Of a DNA stretch of 64,000 bases, positions 29,890 to 38,541 are shown piece by piece. The stretch covers positions 1 through 64,000 of the forward strand of contig JARSSM010000025.1 of NCBI GenBank assembly GCA_029624735.1. Reading direction: 5' to 3'. Source of the DNA: Defluviicoccus sp. (GTDB lineage Bacteria; Pseudomonadota; Alphaproteobacteria; Rhodospirillales; Defluviicoccaceae). The stretch's first letter is position 1. Every line of letters begins with the position of its first letter. The notes beneath the pieces were generated by a model. It searched no databases. It saw nothing but the letters and a program-made list of their open reading frames with translations, and was not told the origin of the DNA. The position numbers were made by a program, and so were the translations under genes.

Positions 29890-31524
29890 ATGGACATTCT
29901 GAAGTGGTACGCCGAAATGGCGCCGATGCTGCCCCAGGGCACGTTTGAGAACAATCTGATATTTTTGGGGTTATTAGCGCTTCTGGTGGTTTGCATTATC
30001 TGGCTGACGCGGCGAATGGCCAAGAGCCGCCTCAATCTTAGCGCTGGCCGCGAACGCGAGGCCGAACTCAGGGCGCAACTGGACACGCAAGCGTATCTCG
30101 TTCGCGGCCAGGAGGTCAAAATCAATGACTTAACGACGCTTCTGGAGGAGGCGCGGGCGGAAGCGCCGGCAACACGGCTTGCCCAGTGCCGGCGGGCTCG
30201 GAGCGAGAACCGCCATCAGCAGGCGATCGCGACTCTCGTTAGCCTGTTTGACGACCTTGCCCCAGTCGTTGCTACCTCCAGCCGGGAGCTGGCGGAATAT
30301 GCCCTGAGCTTCGCCACGGGTGCCGATGAAAGCAAGCACCTGCGCACGGCAAGCCGCTTGGCCCACGTCGCGACCCTGTGCGCGGCGGGCGGCACGACCG
30401 CAGAGGCGACCACGCTCGCGGCCGAGATCGAGCGAAGGCTGCAGGTGGCCACGCCAGCGCAGGCTGCAGTGGCCCAGGCTGCAGTAAACGAGGCTGCATC
30501 TGAGGACGGCCCGGGTGCGGCCTTGAGCGCACTCGCGACCGCCTATCTCGGAAGTAGCGACGCCAATGTCGCCCAGCAGCAGCTCGACAGATTGGCCGAG
30601 CAGGCTGTCGCCTTGCATCACCGCGGCTTTGCGCAGACGGCGGCGCTGATGCTGGAACGCGCCTGCAACATTGCCGATGCCCGCTTCGATGCCGGCGATT
30701 CGCGCTGGGTGCAGGCGCAAGCGACGCTTGCCGCCGCGTTCGGCAGCCTCGGCCGCTTCCACGAGGAGGAAGCGGCGTTGCAGCGCCTGCTCGAACACGA
30801 GGAAAGCGTGTTCGGACCTCACCACGCCGAAACCCAGCGCACGCGCCAGAGCCTGGTCTTCGCCCTGGGTCGGCAGGGCCGTCACGACGAGGCCGAAGCA
30901 ATCCTGCGCTCGCTCGTTGCCGAGCAGGAGCACACTCTCGGCCCGAGCCATCCGGAGACGCTGGCATCCCAGAACAACCTCGCAGGCGCCCTGTTCCGCC
31001 AGAGCCGATTTGCGGAAGCGGAAGCGCTGTTTCGCGAAGTCTGGCGCAACCGGACCAAGGCGCTCGGCAGCACGCACCCCGATACGCAGCAGAGCTTGAG
31101 CAACTTGGCGCAGACGCTGGCCGCCAGCGGCCGGCACGACGATGCCCGCGCCCTGTGGGTCGAACTGCTGGCCGAACAGGAAGGTGCCTTCGGCGCTGAC
31201 CATCCGTCGACGCTCAAGACCCGCCTGCAGATGGCGGATGGCCTCGCCAAAGCAGGCCGGCGAACGGAGGCCGAGGCCATCATCAAGGGCATTCTTGCGA
31301 AGCTGGCGCGCTTCCTCGGCGCCGCCCATCCGCAGACGCTTGCCGCCGCCAATGCGCTCGCGAACCTCTCGCCGCCGACGGGTGAGAGGGCTGAGGAAGG
31401 GCTGCCGATGGCCGTTGGCCCGTCAGCGCCGGCGCCGGTCACGAAGGTGCCAACCATAGGGGTAGCTGCTGCCGGCCGATCGGAGGCCGCCTTCGCCCCC
31501 GCCGACGAAGGGACCATCGTCTGA
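29890..31524 (+). CDS. Membrane-anchored TPR protein (kinesin-light-chain-like repeats)
   Basis: The 544-aa product has one N-terminal transmembrane helix (NLIFLGLLALLVVCIIWL), then a coiled-coil-like stretch. From about residue 230 it carries tandem TPR repeats of the TPR_10/TPR_12 type (for example FGPHHAETQRTRQSLVFALG and LGPSHPETLASQNNLAGALF). Such repeats bind other proteins; the partner is unknown. The start ATG 29890 sits just before the transmembrane segment; GTG 29881 is possible. Its stop overlaps the pyrE start (TGATG), so the two are coupled. Confidence 0.8.
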   Translation: MDILKWYAEMAPMLPQGTFENNLIFLGLLALLVVCIIWLTRRMAKSRLNLSAGREREAELRAQLDTQAYLVRGQEVKINDLTTLLEEARAEAPATRLAQCRRARSENRHQQAIATLVSLFDDLAPVVATSSRELAEYALSFATGADESKHLRTASRLAHVATLCAAGGTTAEATTLAAEIERRLQVATPAQAAVAQAAVNEAASEDGPGAALSALATAYLGSSDANVAQQQLDRLAEQAVALHHRGFAQTAALMLERACNIADARFDAGDSRWVQAQATLAAAFGSLGRFHEEEAALQRLLEHEESVFGPHHAETQRTRQSLVFALGRQGRHDEAEAILRSLVAEQEHTLGPSHPETLASQNNLAGALFRQSRFAEAEALFREVWRNRTKALGSTHPDTQQSLSNLAQTLAASGRHDDARALWVELLAEQEGAFGADHPSTLKTRLQMADGLAKAGRRTEAEAIIKGILAKLARFLGAAHPQTLAAANALANLSPPTGERAEEGLPMAVGPSAPAPVTKVPTIGVAAAGRSEAAFAPADEGTIV

Positions 31525-32219
31525 TGGCAGCCCCGGCAGGGATGGGTGCGCCCGCGTACGGCGCTGATCCGGAAACCGCGCGCATCTTGTTGCGCATCGG
31601 TGCCATCGGCGCCCGGCTCGATCCACCGTTCACCTTCACCTCCGGCTGGGCGAGCCCGGTCTATGTCGATGTCCGCCGCCTGATCTCCTATCCAGCCGAG
31701 CGGCGGCACGTCATTGCTGCGGCTGGCCAGGCGCTCGGCTGCGCGCCAGGGCGGGCGCCGTTCGATGCGGTGGCTGGCGGCGAGACCGCCGGCATCCCCT
31801 ACGCGGCCTGGCTGGCCGAGGCATGCGCGTTGCCGATGCTTTATGTGCGCAAGCAGGCGAAGGGCTTCGGCCGCAACGCCCGCATCGAGGGTAACCTGCG
31901 CGAAGGCGAGCGCGTGCTGCTGGTCGAGGACCTTGCCACCGACGGCGCCAGCAAGCTTTCGTTCGCGAATGCGCTTCGCGAGGCCGGTGCGGTTGTCGAT
32001 CGGGCGTTCGTGGTCTTCTTCTACGGCATCTTCCCCGGTGCGCTGGCAACCCTGGCCGAAGCCGGCCTGAACCTCACGTTTCTCGCAACCTGGTGGGATG
32101 TCCTGCGCGAGGCCGAGGCAGCCCAGGCCTTTCCGGCGCCGATGCTCGCGGAAGTGCGGGCGTTTCTCGAAAACCCGATCGCCTGGTCGGCGGCGCACGG
32201 AGGGCGCGCCGCGCTCTGA
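31524..32219 (+). CDS. pyrE: Orotate phosphoribosyltransferase
   Basis: The 231-aa enzyme converts orotate and PRPP to OMP in pyrimidine synthesis. The PRPP-binding loop reads VLLVEDLATDGASK, a variant of the usual VEDVVTTGGS found in a longer alphaproteobacterial PyrE type. FTFTSGWASPVYVDVRRL near the N-terminus and LYVRKQAKGFGRNARIEG in the middle are also typical. ATG 31524 overlaps the upstream stop. It ends 30 bp before a 121-bp two-hairpin element. Confidence 0.93.
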   Translation: MAAPAGMGAPAYGADPETARILLRIGAIGARLDPPFTFTSGWASPVYVDVRRLISYPAERRHVIAAAGQALGCAPGRAPFDAVAGGETAGIPYAAWLAEACALPMLYVRKQAKGFGRNARIEGNLREGERVLLVEDLATDGASKLSFANALREAGAVVDRAFVVFFYGIFPGALATLAEAGLNLTFLATWWDVLREAEAAQAFPAPMLAEVRAFLENPIAWSAAHGGRAAL

Positions 32220-32249
32220 GCGTGGCGGGAACCCCGATCAAGCCGGGGC

Positions 32250-32370
32250 CTAGTGGTTCGATGCCAACGGATGAATCCTATCCTTTGGCTGAATCGAACC
32301 ACCAGATCAATGGGTTAGTGGATCGACCGATCTGACGTTTGGGATGCAAGCGTCAGATCCGATCCACTAG
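32250..32370. repeat. 121-bp two-hairpin CTAG-bounded element, copy A
   Basis: The layout is CTA, hairpin 32253-32302 (GTGGTTCGAT pairing with ATCGAACCAC), 15-nt linker 32303-32317, hairpin 32318-32367 (GTGGATCG...GATCTGACG pairing with CGTCAGATC...CGATCCAC, one 3-nt bulge), and TAG. The whole is bounded by CTAGTG and CACTAG. The right-hand CTAG contains the stop codon of the minus-strand flavodoxin-like gene. A second copy with the same length and plan lies at 52011-52131. No T-run follows, so it is not a standard terminator. Confidence 0.8.
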
Positions 32371-32834
32371 ATCAAACCGGCATCGAGGCTCGCCGCCATC
32401 ACCGCCCCCAACTCCTCGCACTCTGCAAGGAAGGCGTCTTGCCACCCGCCGCGGCAGACGAGCGGCTCCCGCACGGCGCGCCAGCGCAGGCCGGTGACGA
32501 TGGTCTGCACCGCCCGCCTAGTGCCGGTGCCATCGTGCCCCGCACGGATGTAAAGCGCGTAGGGCAAGCCTTGCGTGCGCTCCAGGCAGGGATAGTAGAT
32601 GCGATCGAAGAAGTCCTTGAGCGCGCCGCTCATGTAGCCGAGGTTTTCGGGCGTGCCGAGGATGATCGCGTTCGCCGCCAGCACGTCATCGGGACGGGCC
32701 GCGAGCGGGGCGATCGCCTGCACCGCGACACTCTCAATATCCGGTCCGGTCGCCCCGCGCTGGACCGCGTCCCGCATCGCCAGCGTGTTCGCGGACGGTG
32801 CATGCGCAACAATCAACAGGCGCTTCAGGGTCAC
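32367..32834 (-). CDS. Flavodoxin-like NADPH-dependent FMN reductase
   Basis: The product is about 155 aa with a flavodoxin fold: LKRLLIVAHAPSANT (phosphate loop), ANAIILGTPENLGYMSGALK (the second flavin loop), and a helix after FFDRIYYP. It probably reduces quinones, azo compounds or metals using FMN. GTG 32834 is chosen because the fold begins at once after it; an in-frame extension to 32951 adds a cysteine-rich stretch with no family support. Its TAG stop is supplied by the right edge of the 121-bp element. Confidence 0.8.
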   Translation of the reverse strand: MTLKRLLIVAHAPSANTLAMRDAVQRGATGPDIESVAVQAIAPLAARPDDVLAANAIILGTPENLGYMSGALKDFFDRIYYPCLERTQGLPYALYIRAGHDGTGTRRAVQTIVTGLRWRAVREPLVCRGGWQDAFLAECEELGAVMAASLDAGLI

Positions 32835-33023
32835 TTGCGCGCTCTCGCCATCCGGACCGCATTCGGCGCAAAGCGTAACACTTGACGCGCATCGCGCGCC
32901 ATGGCCCGTCACGATCAAGTCTCTTGTCCGCAAGTCAGGCGCGCGACACAATCATCGCGTCCAAGAAGATCAGCCGGGCGGAAAACGCACCGGCGGCACG
33001 ACTACAGACAATGGGAGGATACT

Positions 33024-33731
<708 letters not shown>

Positions 33732-33748
33732 GTGCGCGCGGTAGGCCG

Positions 33749-33793
33749 CGTCGGGCGGATGAGGGCAATGCCCGTCATCCGCCGGATGCGTCG
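33749..33793 (-). repeat. 45-bp REP-like palindromic repeat, copy 1
   Basis: Read on the minus strand it is CGACGCATCC, then the hairpin arms GGCGGATGA and TCATCCGCC enclosing GGGC-ATT-GCCC, then CGACG. It matches 41 of 45 positions of 59785-59829. Two of the four differences compensate each other in the stem (G-C here, T-A there). It lies 17 bp after the SOD stop. Confidence 0.8.
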
Positions 33794-33900
33794 CATGCTG
33801 CCCTACTCGTGCGCCATTAAGACGTGTAGAATGGCCAATGCGGGAGCGCACCGCCCCAACCGCGGGGCGACGCATCACTCGCCAACTCGGAGCTTCCAGC

Positions 33901-34194
33901 GTGAAGGATCTCGTCACCATTTTGGCAACGCTCCGACGCCTTGAGCCTGAGCTGAAGAGGCGTTACCCGCTTCGGCAGATCGGCGTTTTCGGCTCCTATG
34001 CCCGCGGTGAGCAGCGGCCCAACAGCGACCTCGATATTATTGTCGATCTTGAACCGGGTCTGACGCTCATTGATCTCGCCCGCCTGGAAGGTGAGTTGAG
34101 CGAGCGTCTTGATCTGCCGGTGGAACTGGCAATCAAGGATGCGCTCAAGCCTCGGATCGAAAAACGCATCCTCGCCGAGGCCATCATGCTTTGA
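33901..34194 (+). CDS. mntA: MNT-type nucleotidyltransferase antitoxin
   Basis: The 97-aa product has the minimal nucleotidyltransferase site GSYARGEQRPNSDLDIIVDL. In MntA-HepT (type VII) modules this enzyme AMPylates and inactivates the HEPN toxin. GTG 33901 gives the usual family length; an in-frame start at 33838 adds an unrelated leader. A GGAG precedes the GTG. Its stop overlaps the hepT start (TGATG). Confidence 0.87.
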   Translation: MKDLVTILATLRRLEPELKRRYPLRQIGVFGSYARGEQRPNSDLDIIVDLEPGLTLIDLARLEGELSERLDLPVELAIKDALKPRIEKRILAEAIML

Positions 34195-34547
34195 TGCGTG
34201 ATCCGATCCTCTACCTTGACGACATGATCACGCACGCCCGCGCGGCGCATGCCTTCGTCGCGGGCATGTCGCTGGACGCTTTCGCTGACGATACGCGGAG
34301 CCAGTATGCGGTGAGGTATGCCCTGCACGTCGTCGGCGAGGCTGCGAGCAAGGTACCGCCTGCCATCCGAGAGCGCTTTCCACATGTGCCTTGGCAACAG
34401 ATCGTCGCGATGCGCAACCGGCTCGCCCACGATTACCTCGGGACACGCGCCGACATCGTGTTCGCGACGGCACGCGACTTCGCGCCGCTGCTGGTGGTCC
34501 AACTGCAAGCGATCGTCGCGACACTAGAGGCCGATCCGAAGCCGTAA
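34194..34547 (+). CDS. hepT: HEPN-domain toxin (DUF86)
   Basis: The 117-aa product begins MRDPILYLDDMI and has the HEPN ribonuclease motif R-N-R-L-A-H followed by the tyrosine used for AMPylation (RNRLAHDY). HepT toxins cleave tRNA or other RNA and are silenced by MntA. The start ATG 34194 overlaps the mntA stop. The stop is followed at once, in the same frame, by an IS110 transposase remnant, so insertion debris borders the module. Confidence 0.88.
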   Translation: MRDPILYLDDMITHARAAHAFVAGMSLDAFADDTRSQYAVRYALHVVGEAASKVPPAIRERFPHVPWQQIVAMRNRLAHDYLGTRADIVFATARDFAPLLVVQLQAIVATLEADPKP

Positions 34548-34550
34548 AGC

Positions 34551-34718
34551 GCCGCCTTCCGCTGGAACCTGGCGCTCAAGGCCCTCTACCGACGCCTCAT
34601 GGGGCGCGGCAAAGCCCATGCGGTGGCACTGGTCGCCTGTGCCCGCAAGCTCCTTATCTTCGCCAACACCGTCGTCACCCGCGGCACGCCGTGGACTAAC
34701 AAATCGCTCGCCGCTTAA
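34551..34718 (+). pseudogene. 3' remnant of an IS110-family transposase
   Basis: The frame encodes a 55-residue fragment containing ALKALYRRLMGRGKAHAVAL, VACARKLLIFANTVV and GTPW before TAA 34716-34718. This is the C-terminal end of IS110/IS1111 transposases (Transposase_20 region). The catalytic DEDD part is absent and the fragment starts directly after the hepT stop in the same frame. It is therefore a truncated, inactive relic. Confidence 0.8.
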
Positions 34719-34740
34719 TGGTTGCTACGCGCTACTGCGA

Positions 34741-34962
34741 TCAGCCGCCGGCGGGGCCGCCGAGCTCGATATCGCCGCCGACGGCAAACGCGAGCGGGAC
34801 GCCTTCGAGCGTGATCACGGCTTTCGCCTTGAGCCTACCGTCGGCCGGCAGTTGGCCGGCGTCGGCCGCCGCGCGCACCGCCTTTTCGATCTCGCGCTGG
34901 GCGGTGACGCCGACGGTTTTCAGGAACTTGCGCACGCTCATGTTGAAGGCATCTTCGTCCAT
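34741..34962 (-). CDS. DUF6494 small protein
   Basis: The 73-aa product starts MDEDAFNMSVRKFLKTVGVT and contains QREIEKAVRAA and ITLEGVPLAFAVGGDIEL. This matches a small conserved family (DUF6494) often beside the multi-cluster ferredoxin protein encoded upstream. Function unknown. ATG 34962 follows GGAGAAGAG. It is downstream of the 4Fe-4S gene on the same strand by 27 bp and probably shares its transcript. Confidence 0.75.
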   Translation of the reverse strand: MDEDAFNMSVRKFLKTVGVTAQREIEKAVRAAADAGQLPADGRLKAKAVITLEGVPLAFAVGGDIELGGPAGG

Positions 34963-34989
34963 CGTCTCTTCTCCGTTGCCGAAGCTTGA

Positions 34990-36993
34990 TCAGTTCTCGC
35001 CAGGATCGGTCTTGAAATAGTCGTCGGTGGTGACGGGCCGCGGCGGCGGCCGGCCCGCCATCGGCTGCGGCGCCTCCATCTGCGCCTTGACGCGGCAGTC
35101 CTCGCACATCTTGATGAGCTCGGCCCGGCCGGCACCCACGAACAAGGGGTGGTCCTTCAGGCGTTCAGCGAGGCGTTCGATCGTGCTGCGGGTGCCGAAC
35201 GGCTTTGCGCAGCGGATGCAGAGAAACGGCTCTTCCGCCTTGAGCACGACAGGGTGGCGGCCCGCGTCGGCAAAATTGAGCAGCGCTTCGAGGCTCACCG
35301 CATCTTCCGGGCAGGTGGCGCGGCAGAGGCCGCACTGGATGCATTGGCGCTCGGTGAAGGCGAGCTGCGGCCGCTCCGGGTCGCACGAGAGCGCGGCCGT
35401 TGGGCAGGCGCCGACGCAAGCGACGCACAGCGTGCAGCGCTCCTGGTCGAGGACGACGCGGCCGAATGGCGCCCCTGCGGGGAGCGGCAGGACGTTCACC
35501 CCCGTGGGTGCCCCGGCATGCAAGTGGTCGAGCACCTGCCAGGTAAGCGCCCGCTTGCCGGCGGCGAGGAACGAAAGCGCTGCCGCGGCGGCCGCCGGTA
35601 CGGGCTGGGCGTAAAGCCCCTCCTCCAGGCGGTGCGGGTCATCCGCTTCCGCCAGCACGACCCGGCCGCTGCCGTAGCCGAGGCCGGCCAGGATTGCGTC
35701 AATCAGACGGATGTGCGTGCGCAAGCTGTCCAGATCGGGACGGTCCTCCGGGCCTGTCAGCAGCCGGATCCGGCCGGCACCCAACGCTAGGGCTGCGAGC
35801 AGGAAGTCGAGGCCGATCTGCGTCACCTGGTTGACGGCGAACGGCAGCACGTTCGCCGGCAGGCCGCGGCCGGTCCGCGCGATGACGGCAATCATGTCCT
35901 CGCCGAATTCGCCATCGTGGACGAGGAGTTCGCAAGCCCTGCCGCCGGCGCGCTGGTAGGCCGCCAGCAACACCCTTAACCGCTCAAAGAGCGCGTAACC
36001 GCTTGGCAGGTCGTAGCGGATGGCGCCGGTCGGGCAGACGCTGGCACACGTGCCGTGGCCCATGCAGATCCAGGGGTCGATCGCGACATGATCGCCCGCG
36101 GGCGTGATGGCGCCGGTCGGGCAGACATCGAGGCATTGCCGGCAGCCGACGATGGTGTTGCGGGCGTGCGCGCACAGCGCCGGATCGAGGCGGACGTAGC
36201 GCGGCTTCTCGAACGTGCCGGCCATGTCGGTGATGTCGAACAGCGCCCGCTCCAGCTTCACCGCATCGCCCGGCTCGACGCGGAAATAGCCATCGCGCGC
36301 GGCCGCGAACAGCGGCGGATCGCCGGTCAGATCCAAGATGAGATCGCACGCCGAGGTGAAGCGGGCCTGCGCCGGGCCGAACGCGAGCGCGCCGCGGGAC
36401 GACGGCGAGGACGCGGCCAAGCCCTCGATGGTCACCTCGAAGGCGCCGAGATGGCCGTGGACCGCCTGCACGCTGCCGGCAAAGATCGCCACATCGCGCA
36501 CCCGCGGCGGCAGGATGCGGTCATGGCGCTTGAGCAGGCAGGTGACATCGAGCCGACGGCTCAGCCGGCGCGCGGCGGCTAGTGCGACCTCATCCCCGCC
36601 ATAGACGAGCACGACGCCCTCGGACGTAGCCGAGACCGAGGCCGAGGGTTCGATCTCAACCGCCGCTTCGGCGATGAGTGCCGCGATCTTGGCCTGCGCC
36701 TGGCGGCCCTCGTCCGACCAGCCGGCCTTCTCGCGGATGTTGACGCAGCGCAAGCCGGCATGCGGCTGTGCTTCGCCGGCGATCTCCTCGAACAGGGGCG
36801 CTTCCTGCGTGCAGCCGATGAGGAGCGGCGCTTCAGGATCGAGCGCCCGGCTCACCGCGTCCGCCTCGGCAGCGCACAGCTCCGTGTGCACGGCGGGCGC
36901 CTGGCCCCCGAGCGCGGCTGCGATCTTCTTGCCGTCGAGCGGCAGCGTATGCTGACAGGTGCACAAGAGTACGCGTGGCGTTGAACCGCCCAT
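34990..36993 (-). CDS. Multi-cluster 4Fe-4S protein linked to formate dehydrogenase loci
   Basis: The 667-aa product has several 4Fe-4S sites, including CRQCLDVCPTGAI, CMGHGTCASVCPTGAI, CTLCVACVGACPTAAL and CIQCGLCRATCPEDAV. Two extra CxxC pairs lie near the C-terminus (CIRCAKPF, CEDCRVKA), and the head resembles heterodisulfide-reductase-type proteins (LLCTCQHTLPLDG, LLIGCTQEAP). It probably passes electrons in a redox complex. In many proteobacteria this gene lies with DUF3305, DUF3306 and formate dehydrogenase genes; here the dehydrogenase is not adjacent. ATG 36993 follows GGGAGG. Confidence 0.85.
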   Translation of the reverse strand: MGGSTPRVLLCTCQHTLPLDGKKIAAALGGQAPAVHTELCAAEADAVSRALDPEAPLLIGCTQEAPLFEEIAGEAQPHAGLRCVNIREKAGWSDEGRQAQAKIAALIAEAAVEIEPSASVSATSEGVVLVYGGDEVALAAARRLSRRLDVTCLLKRHDRILPPRVRDVAIFAGSVQAVHGHLGAFEVTIEGLAASSPSSRGALAFGPAQARFTSACDLILDLTGDPPLFAAARDGYFRVEPGDAVKLERALFDITDMAGTFEKPRYVRLDPALCAHARNTIVGCRQCLDVCPTGAITPAGDHVAIDPWICMGHGTCASVCPTGAIRYDLPSGYALFERLRVLLAAYQRAGGRACELLVHDGEFGEDMIAVIARTGRGLPANVLPFAVNQVTQIGLDFLLAALALGAGRIRLLTGPEDRPDLDSLRTHIRLIDAILAGLGYGSGRVVLAEADDPHRLEEGLYAQPVPAAAAAALSFLAAGKRALTWQVLDHLHAGAPTGVNVLPLPAGAPFGRVVLDQERCTLCVACVGACPTAALSCDPERPQLAFTERQCIQCGLCRATCPEDAVSLEALLNFADAGRHPVVLKAEEPFLCIRCAKPFGTRSTIERLAERLKDHPLFVGAGRAELIKMCEDCRVKAQMEAPQPMAGRPPPRPVTTDDYFKTDPGEN

Positions 36994-37128
36994 GCTTGTT
37001 GGCCTCCCATTGCAGGCTCTTCGCGGACGAGCCTTGCTGTTCGTTTGGTGCTATTGTGGGCCAAACGGCCCAAGTACGAAACACGAATCTGGCGCTGCCG
37101 GAACCAAGGCCAGCGGGAGGAGCGTTGC

Positions 37129-37677
37129 ATGGAAGCACTCATCGAGGGCGCGGGGGCGGCACGCTTACGCGTTGGCGTGGTGCTTGAGCGAACCGTGAGC
37201 GCCGGTCCCTGGACCGCGACTGAGTGGCGTGTGACCGATCTCATCATCGGTGGCGGACCGGAGGCAGCGCCGCAAACGCTGGCGGCAGGCCGCGGCTGGG
37301 AACGGCTCTACGCCGGCAACCTGGAGATCCAGCTCTTTCGTGATGCGATTGCCGGCTACCTGCATAACCTGGGCAGCGCGCAGCCGGTCGTGTACGTCAT
37401 TCTGCGGCCCGACGAAGAGGGCGACGGCATGCATCCCTTCCACCTGACGGTGTGTCCGGTCGATGCGCAGGATTACCTCGTCGGCGGTGCGGAGATCGTC
37501 GAGACCGTAGCCATGCCGGCGGCGGTCTGCGCCTGGCTGCAGGCCTTTATCGATCGCCACCCGCGCCCCGAACCGTTCCGCAAGCGCCGGCAAACAGCCA
37601 AGACGGCCACAACGGACGAGGCGGCCAACGGCGGCGGGCCGCAGGCGTGCGGGGTGGCGGGCGAGCGACGGCGATGA
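37129..37677 (+). CDS. DUF3305 protein
   Basis: The 182-aa product has the DUF3305 core: RGWERLYAGNLEIQLFRDAI, YLHNLGSAQPVVYVILRP and HPFHLTVCPVDAQDY. The family is of unknown biochemistry but co-occurs with DUF3306 and formate dehydrogenase genes. ATG 37129 follows GGGAGGAGC. It diverges from the 4Fe-4S gene over 135 bp and overlaps the DUF3306 gene by ATGA. Confidence 0.88.
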   Translation: MEALIEGAGAARLRVGVVLERTVSAGPWTATEWRVTDLIIGGGPEAAPQTLAAGRGWERLYAGNLEIQLFRDAIAGYLHNLGSAQPVVYVILRPDEEGDGMHPFHLTVCPVDAQDYLVGGAEIVETVAMPAAVCAWLQAFIDRHPRPEPFRKRRQTAKTATTDEAANGGGPQACGVAGERRR

Positions 37678-38240
37678 GCGGCAGCCTGCGCGAGACGCTC
37701 AGCCGCTGGTCACGGCTGAAGACGGAAGCGGCGGCGGGCGCTGCCGAGGCTGAGACCAGCGAGAGTGCGGCGATGCCCGAGGACGGGGCGGCAGCGGCGG
37801 AGCAACAGGCGGCAGCAGCGACGGAGCCGGCCGCAGATCTTCCGGCCGAGGCGGCACCGGAGTTGCCCGATCTGGCGACGCTGACGGCAGACTCCGATTA
37901 CACGGTGTTCCTGGCCGCAGGCGTTGCCGAGGAAACGAGACGGGAGGCGCTGCGCATCCTCTGGCGGAGTGACCCGGTGCTCGCCAACTTGAGCGGGCTC
38001 AACGACTACGACGGCGACTACCGCACCATCGGCACGGTGCAGGAGGTGGTCGAGACCGTGTATAAGGCCGGCGCCGGCTACCTGGAGCAACTGGCCGCAG
38101 CTGCCGACTCCGAAATCGAGGCGCCGGATCCTGGAAGCGCGCCGCCCCCGGCGCAAGGCGAGGATGAAGCCGATGCCGGGGAGGAAGCCGAAGCGGCTGA
38201 CGGTGCTGAACGGCCCGACGCTTCCCGCAAGGAGCTTTAG
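37674..38240 (+). CDS. DUF3306 protein
   Basis: The 188-aa product contains FLAAGVAEETRREALRILWR and SDPVLANLSGLNDYDGDY, the DUF3306 signature. Both flanks are acidic, low-complexity and probably disordered. It is translationally coupled to the DUF3305 gene (ATGA at 37674) and likely works with it in formate dehydrogenase maturation or membrane association. That role is inferred from usual gene neighbours only. Confidence 0.88.
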   Translation: MSGSLRETLSRWSRLKTEAAAGAAEAETSESAAMPEDGAAAAEQQAAAATEPAADLPAEAAPELPDLATLTADSDYTVFLAAGVAEETRREALRILWRSDPVLANLSGLNDYDGDYRTIGTVQEVVETVYKAGAGYLEQLAAAADSEIEAPDPGSAPPPAQGEDEADAGEEAEAADGAERPDASRKEL

Positions 38241-38541
38241 CGGCGCGCGGTAGGCTGGCGAGGACAAGGTCTTTTTCATCCTCGGGAATCGTGTCTCGTG
38301 TTCCCAAGAATTTCGAGGATCGCAAATTGTATATTGTCTCTCAAATACTCTCGTGTCCGCTGCAGTCTCGGCCGACTCTTAAGAGAGCGGCTACAGCCCA
38401 CACGCGATAACGCCGGTCGATCAGTTCCTGTGGTCGGAGCATCTCGAACTGGTCGCAATCTTCCGGCGGTGAGTGAGATCGAGGTCAGCCACGAATTGCG
38501 TGCTATAACGGTGGTACGACATACGCGCAGGCAAAGCTCGA
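38241..38541. other. 301-bp AT-richer gap with an interrupted hairpin
   Basis: This gap is less GC-rich than its surroundings and has no convincing gene. An interrupted hairpin runs 38278-38320: ATCCTC plus GGGAA pair with TTCCC and GAGGAT across an unpaired segment. It probably contains the end of the DUF3306 transcript and the promoter of the AlbA_2-ParA pair, whose boxes I cannot assign with confidence. Confidence 0.5.

Noticed and set aside
32250-32370. Intrinsic terminator for pyrE or the flavodoxin-like gene
   Set aside because: The hairpins are not followed by T-runs on either strand, and the two-part layout with CTAG edges is not terminator-like.
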